Positions 7,588 to 16,638 of a stretch of 64,000 nucleotides of DNA are shown here, piece after piece (the stretch's first letter is position 1; each line of letters starts with the position of its first letter). The stretch is from NCBI GenBank assembly GCA_040392005.1, contig JBEBWT010000008.1:1-64000 (forward strand), written 5' to 3'. The DNA is from DASRQK01 sp040392005. GTDB taxonomy: Bacteria > Bacteroidota > Bacteroidia > Sphingobacteriales > Sphingobacteriaceae. A program made the translations under genes and the position numbers. The notes under the pieces are model-generated. The model made no database searches. It was not told the DNA's origin and worked only from the letters and a program-made list of their open reading frames with translations.

Positions 7588-8505
7588 TTATTCAATAATG
7601 ATGCTGAATTGTATTCCGCGAATCGACAACTTGTCAATGACACTCATATAAGGATTCGGGCTGCTTATATAGTTTTTATGTTTTTTGTTTAATAAGTCAC
7701 CCAAACTTTGCGAGTAACGAGCTTCAAAAGAAAACTTACTGTATTTCGAATGAATATCTAAACCTAATCCTGTATCAATATTAAATTGCCTGTTCTTGAA
7801 TATGAGAGGAGGGTCTATTTTGCTACCTGTAAAGTTCTTAGTCTGATTATAGTATTCGTTTGACCCGAAATTACGAATTAATTTTGACCCACCTAATAGG
7901 TATATTCTGTATGGGTATTCACTTTTTTGTGAAAAATATTTATAATCCGAATATAATTTAAAAAGTAGTGGCAATTCAATGGTTGAAAAATTCTCTCCCC
8001 CATCATTATCCCCCCGTTGCATTCGAATATGCTTCTCATCTTTGTCGTTCGAAAAAGTATAATTGATTCTTGGGCCATAGACAGAATTTTTAGTATACCT
8101 GCCCCTCTCAATTGAGAAAAAAACTCCTGTCGAAAAACTCAAATAATGATTAATTCGAATTCGTATTGGTAGTCCGAAGCCAATTTCAAGACCACCTGGA
8201 TTGCTTATTGAAGCAAATTGATCAGGGGAATTTTCTGCAACAGGCATAGCTACTGGTATCGTATTCCAATCTTTTGATTTTTCGATAAAATAATGAGAAT
8301 ATGATAAATGTGTAAAAGGAGACATTCCAATGTATATCACTTTATTGTCATCGAATTCCTCTTTATTTTTTCCAGATCCCTGCCATGCTCCTCGAGAGTT
8401 GTTTCTAAAATAATCCAGAATTTTTGACTGTGCCTTCACTTCCATTACGCCTCCAAAAGAAAACATAAATAGAAGAAATAATACAATATTAGATCTCTTT
8501 GTCAT
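7588..8505 (-). CDS. Uncharacterised outer-membrane beta-barrel protein
   Basis: A 305-residue protein with a signal peptide (MTKRSNIVLFLLFMFSFGG..., probable cleavage after VKAQ, residue 26). The mature part has alternating amphipathic strands typical of porin-like or PorT-like barrels of Bacteroidota, for example GLEIGFGLPIRIRINHYLSF and FNIDTGLGLDIHSKYSKFSF, and ends with the short hydrophobic strand IQFSIIIE. No catalytic or binding motif is recognised. The coding DNA is visibly richer in A+T than menG, 18 bases upstream on the same strand, which could reflect separate acquisition. Function unknown. Confidence 0.65.
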   Translation of the reverse strand: MTKRSNIVLFLLFMFSFGGVMEVKAQSKILDYFRNNSRGAWQGSGKNKEEFDDNKVIYIGMSPFTHLSYSHYFIEKSKDWNTIPVAMPVAENSPDQFASISNPGGLEIGFGLPIRIRINHYLSFSTGVFFSIERGRYTKNSVYGPRINYTFSNDKDEKHIRMQRGDNDGGENFSTIELPLLFKLYSDYKYFSQKSEYPYRIYLLGGSKLIRNFGSNEYYNQTKNFTGSKIDPPLIFKNRQFNIDTGLGLDIHSKYSKFSFEARYSQSLGDLLNKKHKNYISSPNPYMSVIDKLSIRGIQFSIIIE

Positions 8506-8523
8506 AATTCGGTTGCTTAACGG

Positions 8524-9252
8524 TCATTTCACCCCAATATAAATCGTACAAACTCCGAAAAATTGTGGGCGGGCGATGGCCTCGCTGAAGCCGACTTTTT
8601 TCAGGATATCCGTAAATTCCTTGCCGTCGGGGAATTGGGCCACTGACTCGGGCAGGTACTCATAAGCCCGGCTGTCTTTGGAAAAGACCCGTCCGATAAA
8701 AGGCGTGATTTTATGGAAATAAAAATTGTACAATTGCTTGACCGGGAAAACACGGGGTTTGGAAAATTCAAGGATTACGGCCCGGCCACCGGGACGGGTC
8801 ACCCGGCAAATATCTGCCAGTCCCTTCTCCAGGTTTTCAAAATTCCGCACGCCAAAAGCGGCGGTGACCGCATCAAAAACACCATCCTCAAATTGCAGGC
8901 CCTCCGAATCGCCAAGCTGCACCTCAAACTGTCCCTCCAGCTCTTTTTTTGCAATTTTTTCGCGGGCAATCTCCAGCATTCCTGCGGAAATATCCACCCC
9001 GATGATTTTTGCAGGGTTCAATTGACGGATGGATTCAAGGGCAAAATCACCAGTGCCGGTGGCTACATCCAGCATCAGTTGGGGATTGTGCTTTTTCAGG
9101 GAACGGATGGCTTTTTTCCGCCAGAGAATATCAATGCCCAGGGACATAAAGTGGTTCAGAAAATCATAGGTGCCCGAGATATTGTCAAACATATCAGCTA
9201 CCTGCTGTTTCTTAGCCTTTTCCGTTTCTTTATAAGGTTTTATCTCCTCCAT
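8524..9252 (-). CDS. menG: Demethylmenaquinone methyltransferase (UbiE/MenG)
   Basis: About 242 residues from the chosen start (MEEIKPYKET). The UbiE/MenG signature is clear: VADMFDNISGTYDFLNHFMS near the N-terminus, SAM-binding motif DVATGTGDFALES, then VTAAFGVRNFENLEKGL and RVTRPGGRAVILEFSKP. The enzyme methylates demethylmenaquinone with SAM, the last step of menaquinone synthesis, which fits a phylum respiring with menaquinone. A longer reading frame reaches a GTG at 9267, but that codon overlaps a TACCTTTG promoter box, so ATG at 9252 or 9261 is more credible; 9261 would be leaderless. Confidence 0.93.
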   Translation of the reverse strand: MEEIKPYKETEKAKKQQVADMFDNISGTYDFLNHFMSLGIDILWRKKAIRSLKKHNPQLMLDVATGTGDFALESIRQLNPAKIIGVDISAGMLEIAREKIAKKELEGQFEVQLGDSEGLQFEDGVFDAVTAAFGVRNFENLEKGLADICRVTRPGGRAVILEFSKPRVFPVKQLYNFYFHKITPFIGRVFSKDSRAYEYLPESVAQFPDGKEFTDILKKVGFSEAIARPQFFGVCTIYIGVK

Positions 9253-9266
9253 TATTGCCATGCCCA

Positions 9267-9274
9267 CAAAGGTA
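9267..9274 (-). promoter_or_regulatory. Predicted -7 box for menG
   Basis: TACCTTTG on the minus strand matches TAnnTTTG and lies five bases before an in-frame ATG at 9261. No good -33 element is evident. Confidence 0.45.
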
Positions 9275-9324
9275 AGTTATTTTGCATTTAATTTATATCT
9301 TAATAAAGTTAAAGCCAGTTTATG

Positions 9325-9332
9325 TATATTTG
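9325..9332 (+). promoter_or_regulatory. Predicted -7 box upstream of the DUF423 gene
   Basis: TATATTTG matches the -7 consensus and ends 30 bases before the ATG at 9363. The -33 region is poor. Confidence 0.45.
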
Positions 9333-9362
9333 CTCATTGGCCATCATGTTAAATAGACCAAA

Positions 9363-9749
9363 ATGAACAAACGAATTATTTTGACTGCAGCCGTTTTCGG
9401 CCTGACCGCAGTAGGCCTGGGTGCTTTTGGCGCTCATGGATTGGAAGATAAAATTTCGGACGATCAGTTGGAGACCTGGGAAACCGCCGTTGATTACCAA
9501 TTTTACCACACGCTGGCACTGCTGTTCCTATCGACCTTTTCCAGGGCAAAGAATGATTTTATCCGGGTTTCGTTTATCAGTTTTGTCACCGGTATCCTCT
9601 TGTTTTCGGGATCGCTGTATCTGCTGAGCACCTACTCGCTTACCGGATTTTTGAAGCCGGCCATTCTGGGGCCGGTGACTCCTATCGGAGGTTTGCTGTT
9701 CATTGTGGGCTGGGCTGGTCTTTTTGTAGCCACCATGAAGAACAAATAG
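9363..9749 (+). CDS. DUF423 family membrane protein (YgdD-like)
   Basis: A 128-residue protein with about four predicted membrane helices. It matches DUF423 along its length: N-terminal helix with AVFGLTAVGLGAFGAHGLED, then WETAVDYQFYHTLALL, a third helix with FVTGILLFSGSLYLL, and the closing GPVTPIGGLLFIVGWAGLF. The family is widespread in inner membranes and its function is unknown. It lies 59 bases before priA on the same strand and probably has its own promoter at 9325. Confidence 0.88.
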   Translation: MNKRIILTAAVFGLTAVGLGAFGAHGLEDKISDDQLETWETAVDYQFYHTLALLFLSTFSRAKNDFIRVSFISFVTGILLFSGSLYLLSTYSLTGFLKPAILGPVTPIGGLLFIVGWAGLFVATMKNK

Positions 9750-9808
9750 GGAGTATAACCTTCAAGAACAAGTCAGGGAGTATAATAAAGAAATAAATTC
9801 AGGAGGGA

Positions 9809-12292
9809 TTGATCGAATTGACCACAGGGATTCGGATTGACCGCAGGACACTCTTTGTGGAGGTAGTCCTGCCACTGGCGATCCAGGGAACCTATACTTA
9901 TAGGGTGCCGCTGGAAATGGCCGGTCAGGTAGAGGAGGGCAGGCGGGTCATTGTTCAATTCGGAAAAAACCGGATCTATTCTGCGTTGATCTATAAGATC
10001 AGCGAGAAGGCTCCGGAACGCTATGAAGCCAAATACATACTGGATGTCATGGATGAGGAGCCGATCGTCACTCCCGGGCAATTCAGGCTCTGGGAATGGA
10101 TGGCTGATTATTATTTGTGCGGTTTGGGCGAGGTCATGCAGGCCGCACTTCCCGCAGTGCTCAAGCTGGCCAGTGAAACACGGATTACCATCGGTCCGGA
10201 AGCTGCCGGAGACCGGGATCACTTACATGAAAAGGAGTACCTGATCCTGGATGCCCTCGATCTGGTGCCCGAACTGAAAGTGAGTGATGTGGTCAAGCTC
10301 CTGGGCCAGAAAACGGTTTTCCCCCTGCTCAAAAGAATGTTTGATAAGGGCCTGGTGCTGATTTCGGAGGAACTCGCTCCCAAATTCAAGCCCCGCAGAC
10401 AAGTGTTTCTGGAGCTTGCGCCTGAATTTTCCGATGAGGAAGGCAAACGCCTGCTGCTGGATTCCCTCAACCGTGCACCCAAACAGCAGGATGCGGTGTT
10501 GGGTTTTCTCCAGTTGCGCAGACAGACCGCCAAAGTCAGCAGGAAAGCAATCATGGAGGCTACGGGTGCAAATGCACAGGTTATCAAATCACTGGTGGAC
10601 AAGGAAGTGTTCGTGGAGCGGGAAGAAATTGTCAGCCGGATCGGTGGGGAAGATGTGGCCCTGACCACCGAATTTGTACTCAATCCCGATCAGGAACAGG
10701 CGCTGCTATCGCTGCGGGAATCTCTGCGGGAGAAAGATGTGACCCTGCTGCACGGAGTGACTTCTTCCGGCAAGACCCAATTGTATATCAGGCTGATCGA
10801 AGAGTACATGGCAAGCGGAAAGCAGGTGCTTTATCTCCTGCCCGAGATCGCCCTGACCACCCAGATGACGGAAAGGCTGCGGCTGCACTTCGGCTCCAGG
10901 CTTGGGGTTTATCATTCCCGCTTCAATGACCAGGAACGGGCCGAAATATGGAATAAGGTGCTGCATGGAGAGGTACAATTGATCATTGGTGCGCGTTCAT
11001 CTGTCTTTTTGCCCTTCCGGTCACTGGGACTGGTCGTGGTGGATGAGGAACACGAAACTTCTTTCAAGCAGTTTGACCCGGCACCCCGCTACCATGCCCG
11101 TGACACGGCTATTTTTCTTGCCCATATGCATGGAGCGAAGGTGGTCCTGGGATCAGCGACTCCATCTTTGGAGAGTTTTTATAATGCCCGCTCCGGGAAA
11201 TACGGGCTGGTGCAATTGACCAGGCGCTTTGGAGAGTCCCAATTGCCCCTTATCGAGGTGGTGGATGTCCGGGAAGCCGCCCGTCAGGAACAGATGTTCA
11301 GCTATTTTAGTGGCAAGCTACTGAAAGTAATGGAGGAGGCTTTGGCCAATAAACAGCAGGTCATTCTTTTCCAGAATCGCCGGGGACATACCCCCGTATC
11401 CCAATGTAAAACCTGTGGCTATATTGCCAAATGTATCCATTGCGATGTGAGCCTGACCTACCACAAGAGTTCCGGCAAGCTGCATTGCCATTATTGTGGT
11501 TATACCGAGGATCCCCTGCAAATCTGCCCGGCCTGCGGTTCTACCCATATAGAAAGCAAGGGCTATGGCACTGAGCGGCTGGAGGAAGAATTGGAATTGC
11601 TATTGCCCCAGGCACGGGTCGGACGGCTGGATCTGGATTCCGCCAAGGGAAAGCATGGCTTTGAAAGAGTGTTGTCTGCCTTTGACGATCATCAGTACGA
11701 TGTGCTGATCGGTACCCAGATGGTGGCGAAAGGGCTGGATTTCGGGAATGTCAGCGTGATCGGGATTATCAATGCGGATGCATTGATCCATTACCCTGAG
11801 TTCAGGGCCTATGAGCGCGCCTATTCTCTGCTGGCACAGGTGGCCGGCAGGGCCGGCAGACGGGACCGGCAGGGCCAGGTGATTATCCAGACTTACAGCC
11901 CGGGCCACCGGGTGATCGGGCAGGTGGTTTCCCATGATTATGAGGGAATGTTCATGACCGAGATCAATGAGCGGAAGAGTTTTTCCTATCCGCCTTTTTA
12001 CCGGATGATCCGGCTTGAAGTACGCCACAAGGAGCTGCCGGTGGCGCAGGCCGGGGCTGAAAGGCTCGCTTTTTTATTCCGTCAGCAGTTGGGTGAAAGG
12101 GTTCTGGGCCCGGAGCAGCCTCTGGTTTCCAGAATCCGCAATCAATATATAGAAACCATTCTCCTCAAAATCGAAAGGCAGGGCATCAGTATGGCCAAAG
12201 TGCGGGATCTGATTCGTCAGACGGTATTGTTTTTCGGGACGGAGAAGCCCTTCAAGTCTGTGCGGGTGCTGATTGATGTGGACCCGTATTAA
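9809..12292 (+). CDS. priA: Primosomal protein N' (replication restart helicase PriA)
   Basis: An 827-residue superfamily 2 DNA helicase that reloads the replisome at stalled forks. Visible parts: N-terminal DNA-binding domain (FVEVVLPLAIQGTYTYRVP), Walker A in HGVTSSGKTQLY near residue 315, DEEH box (VVVDEEHETSFKQF) near 412, an eight-cysteine zinc region (CKTCGYIAKCIHC then CHYCGY and CPACGS, about 533-575), and motif V/VI with GTQMVAKGLDF and QVAGRAGRRDRQGQV. The start is uncertain: TTG 9809 is one base from an AGGAGGG at 9801-9807, so TTG 9818 (10-base spacing) or GTG 9857 may be used instead. The domain content is complete. Confidence 0.95.
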   Translation: MIELTTGIRIDRRTLFVEVVLPLAIQGTYTYRVPLEMAGQVEEGRRVIVQFGKNRIYSALIYKISEKAPERYEAKYILDVMDEEPIVTPGQFRLWEWMADYYLCGLGEVMQAALPAVLKLASETRITIGPEAAGDRDHLHEKEYLILDALDLVPELKVSDVVKLLGQKTVFPLLKRMFDKGLVLISEELAPKFKPRRQVFLELAPEFSDEEGKRLLLDSLNRAPKQQDAVLGFLQLRRQTAKVSRKAIMEATGANAQVIKSLVDKEVFVEREEIVSRIGGEDVALTTEFVLNPDQEQALLSLRESLREKDVTLLHGVTSSGKTQLYIRLIEEYMASGKQVLYLLPEIALTTQMTERLRLHFGSRLGVYHSRFNDQERAEIWNKVLHGEVQLIIGARSSVFLPFRSLGLVVVDEEHETSFKQFDPAPRYHARDTAIFLAHMHGAKVVLGSATPSLESFYNARSGKYGLVQLTRRFGESQLPLIEVVDVREAARQEQMFSYFSGKLLKVMEEALANKQQVILFQNRRGHTPVSQCKTCGYIAKCIHCDVSLTYHKSSGKLHCHYCGYTEDPLQICPACGSTHIESKGYGTERLEEELELLLPQARVGRLDLDSAKGKHGFERVLSAFDDHQYDVLIGTQMVAKGLDFGNVSVIGIINADALIHYPEFRAYERAYSLLAQVAGRAGRRDRQGQVIIQTYSPGHRVIGQVVSHDYEGMFMTEINERKSFSYPPFYRMIRLEVRHKELPVAQAGAERLAFLFRQQLGERVLGPEQPLVSRIRNQYIETILLKIERQGISMAKVRDLIRQTVLFFGTEKPFKSVRVLIDVDPY

Positions 12293-12378
12293 GTGGAGTC
12301 CGGGATTATTGGATCTATGGTTAATTGTTGATGATTTCGATTGTGTAAGTAGCGGGATTTCCCTAAGTTTACAACCAA

Positions 12379-13035
12379 ATGGCTTATAAATTTATTGATA
12401 ATTACAGGGAGCAGGGAGCCCGGAAGAAATTGGTGGCTACCCTCAGGGAAAAGGGGATTTCTGACCGCCGGGTGCTGGAAGCGATCGGTAAGGTGCCGCG
12501 GCATTATTTTTTTGATGAAACCTTCTGGCTGCAGGCGTATATGGATAAGGCTTTCCCCATTGGGGACGGGCAAACCATTTCTCAGCCTTATACGGTGGCC
12601 TATCAGACCGAATTGCTGCATATTTCTCCTGGGGACAAGGTGCTGGAAATCGGGACCGGTTCAGGCTATCAGACCTGTATTCTGCTGGAGTTGGGTGCCG
12701 AGGTCTATACCATCGAAAGACAGGCCAATCTGTACAATCGTACCGTCCAGGTGTTGCCCTATATGGGATATCATCCTCATTTTTTTCTGGGTGACGGATC
12801 AAAGGGGAAGCCTGAATTCGCCCCATATGACAAGATTCTGGTGACCGCCGGTGCGCCCTTTGTACCCGAAATCATGCTTCACCAGCTCAAAATCGGAGGA
12901 GTACTGGTGATTCCGGTAGGAGATGAAAAATCACAGAAGATGGTGACCGTGATCCGGACCGGGGAACAGGATTTTGAACGGATCGAACTGGATACATTCC
13001 GTTTTGTGCCGCTCGTCGGGAATCAGGCCTGGTGA
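12379..13035 (+). CDS. pcm: Protein-L-isoaspartate O-methyltransferase
   Basis: A 218-residue SAM-dependent enzyme that methylates L-isoaspartyl residues and so starts their repair in aged proteins. The PCMT signature is intact: DGQTISQPYTVAYQTELL, SAM motif VLEIGTGSGYQTCILLELGA, and LVTAGAPFVPEIMLHQLK followed by GGVLVIPVG. The length matches the family. A near -7 box, TAAGTTTA, lies seven bases before the ATG. It is followed after 32 bases by a long perfect hairpin (13067-13118) that separates it from the MutS-like gene. Confidence 0.94.
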   Translation: MAYKFIDNYREQGARKKLVATLREKGISDRRVLEAIGKVPRHYFFDETFWLQAYMDKAFPIGDGQTISQPYTVAYQTELLHISPGDKVLEIGTGSGYQTCILLELGAEVYTIERQANLYNRTVQVLPYMGYHPHFFLGDGSKGKPEFAPYDKILVTAGAPFVPEIMLHQLKIGGVLVIPVGDEKSQKMVTVIRTGEQDFERIELDTFRFVPLVGNQAW

Positions 13036-13066
13036 AAGTACATCCCGGAGGCTACACTTTGTTTTT

Positions 13067-13118
13067 CAGGTTCACAACTTCCCCAAATTAATGCAAATTT
13101 GGGGAAGTTGTGAACCTG
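13067..13118. repeat. 23-bp perfect inverted repeat (long hairpin) between pcm and the MutS-like gene
   Basis: The left arm 13067-13089 begins CAGGTTCACAACTTCCCC and the right arm 13096-13118 ends AAGTTGTGAACCTG. All 23 positions pair, with a six-base loop (AATGCA). Flanking TTTTT (13062-13066) and AAAAA (13121-13125) could extend the stem past a bulge. Neither strand has a U-tract directly after the stem, so it is not a standard intrinsic terminator. It could be a REP-like element, an mRNA stabiliser or an unusual terminator. Confidence 0.8.
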
Positions 13119-13177
13119 TGAAAAAGGTATTATAAAATTTCCAACAACCCAAAATGTAGGATGTAAACCCAATTTAA

Positions 13178-15106
13178 ATGGAGTATTATTATAAAAATAT
13201 AGAACAGGCCGGGACCATTCTGGCGGGACTGAACCGAAGGATCAACCTGCTGGCACTTTCCCGGCTGGGGGTTATTCTGCTGGGGGCCGCCTTGTTTTTC
13301 TGGATTGTACAGACTGAATCATTCTGGGCTTTGATCGCCCTGTTTTTTGTCCTGCTGATCACCTTCGCCCTGTTGGTCTGGAGGCAAAGCCGGCTGGAGG
13401 AGCAGCGGGTCCGCTGGCGTGCATTTGCCGCCATTAACCAAAATGAAATACAGCTCAAAGAGGGACAGTCGAACCATTACGATGACGGGGCTGCTTACCG
13501 GGATCCCGCGCACCCCTATTCGGATGATCTGGATATTTATGGAGATCGCTCGCTCTATGCACGGATCAACCGGTCGGCCACCCGGCAGGGGAGGGATCTG
13601 CTGGCTGCTTATCTTGCCGCACCAGCCGCAGCGCCAGCCACTTCGGAGGTGCCCGCCGCGGCGCCAGTCACTTCGGATACATCAAACACAGCCCGGGAGA
13701 CTTTAGGTACCCCTGCACTCATCTCGCTGCGGCAGGAGGCTATCCGGGAAATGGCGGCTGACCGGGAATGGTGCCAGCAGTTGCAGGTCGATCTTTTCCA
13801 TGCCCGTCAGGACGGCAGAGATCTCAAACAGGTACTGGAACATTATGTGTCCGGAAAACGGGCAGAAGCCGGCGGCCAACCGTCGAAGTCTGACGGTTCA
13901 AATGCAGATTTTGGAAACAAACTGTTGTCCTATTATGTGAAGCTTGCGCCTTATCTGGTGATTACCGTTTTTGCATTATCTTATTGGATCCCCCTGATGG
14001 CCAATCTCGGACTTTGGCTGATGATTGCCCATTTGCTGTTCAGCCTGGGTTATGCCGGCAGAGTCAATCAGATCGGTGGGAAATTCGATAAAATCAGTGC
14101 CTTGCTACGGACGATTTCCGCAGCGCTGACCAGCATTGAAAATAAGAACTGGCAAAGCCGGATGATGGTCGGCCTCTCTGAACGAGTCCGTTCCGGGGGG
14201 ACTTCGGGGCTCAGCATATCCCTTGCGATCAGGAGGCTTGCCGGCTTGCTTGAAAAACTGGATTACCGGCTGAATATGCTGGTGGGTGCCCTGATGAACA
14301 TGATCTTTCTGTGGGATTTCAGACAGGTGCTTGCCCTGCAGGAATGGCGCAGGTTACACGGCCGGGAAGTGATTGAAGCATTGGATGTGGTGGGGGAAAC
14401 GGAAGCCCTGATGAGTTTGGCGGTGCTGCGGATCAATCATGCGGATTGGTGCTTTCCCGGTATTCATCCGGAAACCGATCGTGTGCTGGCCTTCTCTGAG
14501 ATGAATCACCCGCTTATTGATCAATCGGTCGCCATTGCCAATAGCTATTCAAAGCAGGATCACCGGATCGCATTGATTACCGGTTCCAATATGGCAGGTA
14601 AAAGCACTTTTTTGAGGACAGTGGGGGTCAATACGGTGCTGGCATTGGCCGGCGCACCTGTTTGTGCCAAAAACATGCAGGTATCGGTGATGCACCTCAT
14701 TACCTATATGAGGATCCGGGATTCCCTGCAAGAAAGTACTTCTACCTTCAAGGCTGAACTGGATCGTATGAAAATGCTGTTGCAAATCATTCAGGAGCAG
14801 CCGTCTGCCTATTTTCTGATCGATGAAATGCTGCGGGGAACCAATTCGGTAGATAAGTACAAGGGTTCCAAAGCCATTATTAAAAAGCTGATAGCAGCAC
14901 AGGCATCGGGTATGGTGGCCACCCATGACCTGCAATTGTCTGTGCTGGAAGCCGAACACCCGGATGTGATCCGGAATTATCATTTTGATATTCAGGTAGT
15001 CGATGGGGAAATGCTGTTTGATTACCGGCTTAAAGAAGGGGAATGCAAAATATTCAATGCTTCTCTGCTGCTCAGAGGTATCGGGATTGAGGTGGATCCG
15101 GCGTAA
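13178..15106 (+). CDS. Membrane-anchored MutS-family ATPase
   Basis: A 642-residue protein whose C-terminal third is a MutS domain V ATPase: Walker A GSNMAGKSTFLRT near residue 468, a signature segment DSLQESTSTFKAELDR near 511, Walker B FLIDEMLRGTNS near 546 and VATHDLQLSVLE near 578. Unlike MutS1, there is no mismatch-recognition domain. The N-terminus has two membrane helices (about residues 28-70), an Ala/Pro/Thr-rich spacer (about 145-175) that looks duplicated, and two more helices around 248-292. This architecture is common in Bacteroidota but of unknown function; classical mismatch repair is unlikely. It is monocistronic as far as can be seen. Confidence 0.85.
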   Translation: MEYYYKNIEQAGTILAGLNRRINLLALSRLGVILLGAALFFWIVQTESFWALIALFFVLLITFALLVWRQSRLEEQRVRWRAFAAINQNEIQLKEGQSNHYDDGAAYRDPAHPYSDDLDIYGDRSLYARINRSATRQGRDLLAAYLAAPAAAPATSEVPAAAPVTSDTSNTARETLGTPALISLRQEAIREMAADREWCQQLQVDLFHARQDGRDLKQVLEHYVSGKRAEAGGQPSKSDGSNADFGNKLLSYYVKLAPYLVITVFALSYWIPLMANLGLWLMIAHLLFSLGYAGRVNQIGGKFDKISALLRTISAALTSIENKNWQSRMMVGLSERVRSGGTSGLSISLAIRRLAGLLEKLDYRLNMLVGALMNMIFLWDFRQVLALQEWRRLHGREVIEALDVVGETEALMSLAVLRINHADWCFPGIHPETDRVLAFSEMNHPLIDQSVAIANSYSKQDHRIALITGSNMAGKSTFLRTVGVNTVLALAGAPVCAKNMQVSVMHLITYMRIRDSLQESTSTFKAELDRMKMLLQIIQEQPSAYFLIDEMLRGTNSVDKYKGSKAIIKKLIAAQASGMVATHDLQLSVLEAEHPDVIRNYHFDIQVVDGEMLFDYRLKEGECKIFNASLLLRGIGIEVDPA

Positions 15107-15181
15107 AGGGTTCCTCAGCGAACGGGATCCGGCTTAGGGAAGTCAATCATCAATCAGGAACCAATCAGATCGAGGCTGGTT

Positions 15182-16570
15182 TTAATCCTTATGTCCCTGC
15201 CCTGACACCCACTGCTGGCTGAAAGATTGCTTGCTCACCTGGGGAAGACTTCGTTTTTCCCCCCATTTTTTCCTGAAAAAGAAACGCAGTAGAAAATTTT
15301 TGGTTTTCGAACCCAAGAAATCCATCCATTTCCGTTTTCCGGCCCCGGTGGTATATATCTTCCACAACATTTTTTCACTGGCAGGCATGTGTCCGGCCCG
15401 GACAGCATCCCGGCGATTGAGCAAAAGCATTCGGCTGATATCGATCCGTACCGGACAGACTTCGGTGCATTTCCCACAAAGAGTGGAGGCTTCGCTGAGA
15501 TGTTTGAAGTTTTTCATTCCCTGAGTGTGGGGAGTGATCAGCGAACCGATCGGCCCGCTGTAAGTTGTTCCATAGCTGTGTCCCCCGATATTTTGATAGA
15601 CCGGGCAAACATTGAGGCATGCCCCGCAGCGGATACAGTACAGGCCTTGCCTCTGTTCCGGGCTCGCCAGTAGCTGGGTGCGGCCATTGTCCAGCAGGAT
15701 CACATACATTTCCTCCGGCCCATCGGATTCCCCGGCCTGCCGGGGCCCGCTGATCACTGAATTGTAAGCCGTCAATCCCTGCCCGGTACCATGACTGGAC
15801 AACAGGGGCCAGAACAGATCCAGATCTGTCAGGGAAGGGATGATTTTTTCGATGCCGGCGATGGCAATATGCACTTTTGGAAAGGTAGTGCTCAACCGTG
15901 CATTTCCCTCATTTTCAGTTAATGCAATGCTGCCGGTATCTGCGATCAGGTAATTGGCCCCGGTAATTGCCGCATCAGCGGTCATAAACTGATCCCGGAG
16001 GAGTTCCCTTGCTTTGAGGGTAATGGTTTCTGCATCTGCATCCGGCGGAGTGCCGAAGCGTTCATGGAACAAGGTGGCAATGTCTTCCCTTTGCAGGTGC
16101 ATGGCGGGAGTGACGATATGGTAGGGTTTCTGTCCCAGCAACTGCACGATAAATTCGCCCAGATCGCTTTCTACCGGGTGAATCTTTTTTTTCTCCAGAA
16201 ATCCATTGAGCCCTATTTCCTCGGTCACCATCGATTTGGATTTAACAATGGTCTTTGCATGGATCCCCTCCAGAATACGGGCGATTTCCTGCAATGCCTC
16301 TGTCGCATCATTGGCCCAGAGTACTTTGATCTTTCTCTTCTGAGCATTTGCCTCAAATTCCGGCAGGAGTTTGTCCAGATTTTCTATACTCCGCCACTTG
16401 ATCAGGTGGGCCTTCCGTTTGGCATTTTCCAGATTGCGGAATTGATCCAGGCTGGAAGAAACGGCTTTGGAATACTGGGCAATATTGTGGTTCATGATCC
16501 CACGATGGCGAAGATCTGCAGTTTTGACCTTACTTTCCTTCAGAAATTGTTGCTCGTAAGTACTGCTCAT
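15182..16570 (-). CDS. lutB: LutB/YkgF-type lactate utilisation iron-sulfur protein
   Basis: A 462-residue protein with an N-terminal LUD domain (RWRSIENL-type start, then GANYLIADTGSIALTENEGN and HIAIAGIEKIIPSLTDL) and a ferredoxin-like part with two 4Fe-4S motifs, CIRCGACLNVCPVY near residue 310 and CGKCTEVCPVRIDIS near 363. LutB works with LutA and LutC to oxidise L-lactate to pyruvate. Neither partner is in this window, so they must be elsewhere or downstream beyond other genes. It lies 68 bases after aspS on the same strand and may be co-transcribed with it. Assignment to the family is firm; lactate as the substrate is inferred. Confidence 0.85.
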   Translation of the reverse strand: MSSTYEQQFLKESKVKTADLRHRGIMNHNIAQYSKAVSSSLDQFRNLENAKRKAHLIKWRSIENLDKLLPEFEANAQKRKIKVLWANDATEALQEIARILEGIHAKTIVKSKSMVTEEIGLNGFLEKKKIHPVESDLGEFIVQLLGQKPYHIVTPAMHLQREDIATLFHERFGTPPDADAETITLKARELLRDQFMTADAAITGANYLIADTGSIALTENEGNARLSTTFPKVHIAIAGIEKIIPSLTDLDLFWPLLSSHGTGQGLTAYNSVISGPRQAGESDGPEEMYVILLDNGRTQLLASPEQRQGLYCIRCGACLNVCPVYQNIGGHSYGTTYSGPIGSLITPHTQGMKNFKHLSEASTLCGKCTEVCPVRIDISRMLLLNRRDAVRAGHMPASEKMLWKIYTTGAGKRKWMDFLGSKTKNFLLRFFFRKKWGEKRSLPQVSKQSFSQQWVSGQGHKD

Positions 16571-16638
16571 GTTGCTCCGTATCTGATTGATGCCTCTCCC
16601 TTTGATTAGTGCCTGACTGATTTGCTTCTTCCCGGATG

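Noticed and set aside
10219..10683. Long reading frames on the opposite strand inside priA and several other genes (for example 40392-41687 inside gyrB and 54547-55515 inside sdhA)
   Set aside because: They lie antisense to genes with full family motifs, show no recognisable domain, and follow the codon pattern of the real frame.
13067..13118. Hairpin as a simple rho-independent terminator of pcm
   Set aside because: No U-tract follows the stem on either strand.
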